Position numbers and translations under genes: made by a program
Notes under the pieces: model-generated
What the model was told of the DNA's origin: nothing
The model's input: the letters and a program-made list of their open reading frames with translations, nothing else
Database searches by the model: none
Source of the DNA: Burkholderiaceae bacterium
Lineage (GTDB): Bacteria > Pseudomonadota > Gammaproteobacteria > Burkholderiales > Burkholderiaceae
Length of the DNA stretch: 14,065 bases
Assembly (NCBI GenBank): GCA_030151165.1
Contig: JASLEM010000195.1
Location: 1-14,065 of the forward strand
Direction of reading: 5' to 3'
Part shown: piece by piece, positions 13,871 through 14,065 of the stretch
How the letters are laid out: every line of letters starts with the position of its first letter
Position numbering within the stretch: position 1 is the first letter of the stretch

Positions 13871-13886
13871 GGCACGCGTTTTGCGA
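13871..13886 (+). promoter_or_regulatory. candidate sigma54 (-24/-12) promoter
   Basis: The plus strand reads CGGCACG-CGTT-TTGC-G, against the sigma54 consensus TGGCACG-N4-TTGC-W. The invariant GG (13872-13873) and GC (13884-13885) are separated by exactly 10 bp, as required. The predicted start is near 13897, which leaves about 30 nt of leader before the ATG at 13927. The repeats upstream are at typical enhancer distance. This is a sequence match only. Confidence 0.55.
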
Positions 13887-13926
13887 TCCGTGGAAACGGT
13901 TCCCATTCCACAGACGCAGCGACGCC

Positions 13927-14065
13927 ATGACTCACGATCCGACCCATTCGACGGCAACCCCGGCACGCAATCGAGGATGGATGCTGGCCTGCCTCGCGGC
14001 GGCGTTCCTCGCGACGAGCTGCGGTGGTGGCGGCGGTGGCGGTGGCGGTGGCGACTCGAGCAGCG
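13927..14065 (+). CDS. lipoprotein, N-terminal fragment only (cut by window edge)
   Basis: The first 46 codons of a lipoprotein. A polar, His/Thr-rich N-terminus (1-17) precedes a hydrophobic stretch (18-30) and a lipobox ending LATSC, with Cys32 as lipidation site. Ten consecutive glycines follow directly (codons 33-42, alternating GGT/GGC), then Asp-Ser-Ser-Ser. Poly-Gly after the lipid Cys is a common linker in Burkholderia surface lipoproteins and esterases, but the mature domain is outside the window, so no function can be given. It is divergent from the propeller gene across a 326-bp regulatory region and sits 30 nt downstream of the predicted sigma54 start. The Shine-Dalgarno is weak. 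Confidence 0.75.
   Translation, partial: MTHDPTHSTATPARNRGWMLACLAAAFLATSCGGGGGGGGGGDSSS

Noticed and set aside
13601..13966. 122-residue upstream extension of the propeller gene
   Set aside because: It would precede the signal peptide, read through the hairpins and repeats, and overlap the divergent lipoprotein gene; a GGAGA Shine-Dalgarno precedes the ATG at 13600.

Overview
The window looks like chromosomal DNA from a high-GC betaproteobacterium, most likely Burkholderia or a close relative. The evidence is the very strong G/C bias at third codon positions, the protein families present and the local gene styles; no rRNA or species marker is visible, so the genus is an inference. There are eleven genes (two cut by the window edges) and no tRNA, rRNA, CRISPR array, insertion sequence or phage gene. 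Strong GC3 bias produces very long antisense shadow frames across the two phytochrome genes; these are not genes.

Layout, left to right. (1) Positions 1-1727: a TetR-family regulator and a 12-TM-type MFS transporter (cut by the left edge) form a two-gene minus-strand operon behind a good sigma70 promoter with an overlapping palindrome. (2) 1851-2306: a small plus-strand lipoprotein that converges on the next operon with a 1-bp gap. (3) 2308-11121: a run of six minus-strand genes. In transcription order they are an LpxO-like lipid A hydroxylase, a biliverdin-forming heme oxygenase (BphO), bacteriophytochrome 2, bacteriophytochrome 1, a single-domain Rcp1-type response regulator, and a REC-PAS-HisKA-HATPase-REC hybrid kinase. 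(4) 11339-12472: a secreted nucleoside-hydrolase-like protein on the plus strand, divergent from lpxO. (5) 12521-13600: a secreted six-bladed NHL propeller resembling peptidyl-alpha-hydroxyglycine alpha-amidating lyase, minus strand. (6) 13601-13926: a regulatory region with inverted and direct repeats and a candidate sigma54 promoter, leading into a lipoprotein gene (13927 onward) cut by the right edge.

How the genes fit together. The core is a self-contained red/far-red light-sensing cassette. BphO would open heme to biliverdin, both phytochromes carry the N-terminal Cys that binds it, and BphP1 is followed after 3 bp by its probable cognate receiver. That receiver overlaps, by 4 bp (ATGA), a hybrid kinase with receivers at both ends. 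No gene of the cassette has a DNA-binding or cyclic-di-GMP output domain, so the final output is either elsewhere or through the hybrid kinase. The two phytochromes have clearly different kinase cores, so they probably do not signal identically. An lpxO-like gene immediately upstream on the same strand raises the untested possibility that outer-membrane lipid A modification is linked to light sensing.

The other items most worth attention are the PAL-like propeller, which keeps nearly all the catalytic positions of the eukaryotic peptide-amidating lyase; the nucleoside-hydrolase-like protein with a remodelled metal-binding loop; and the sigma54-type promoter with phased upstream repeats.
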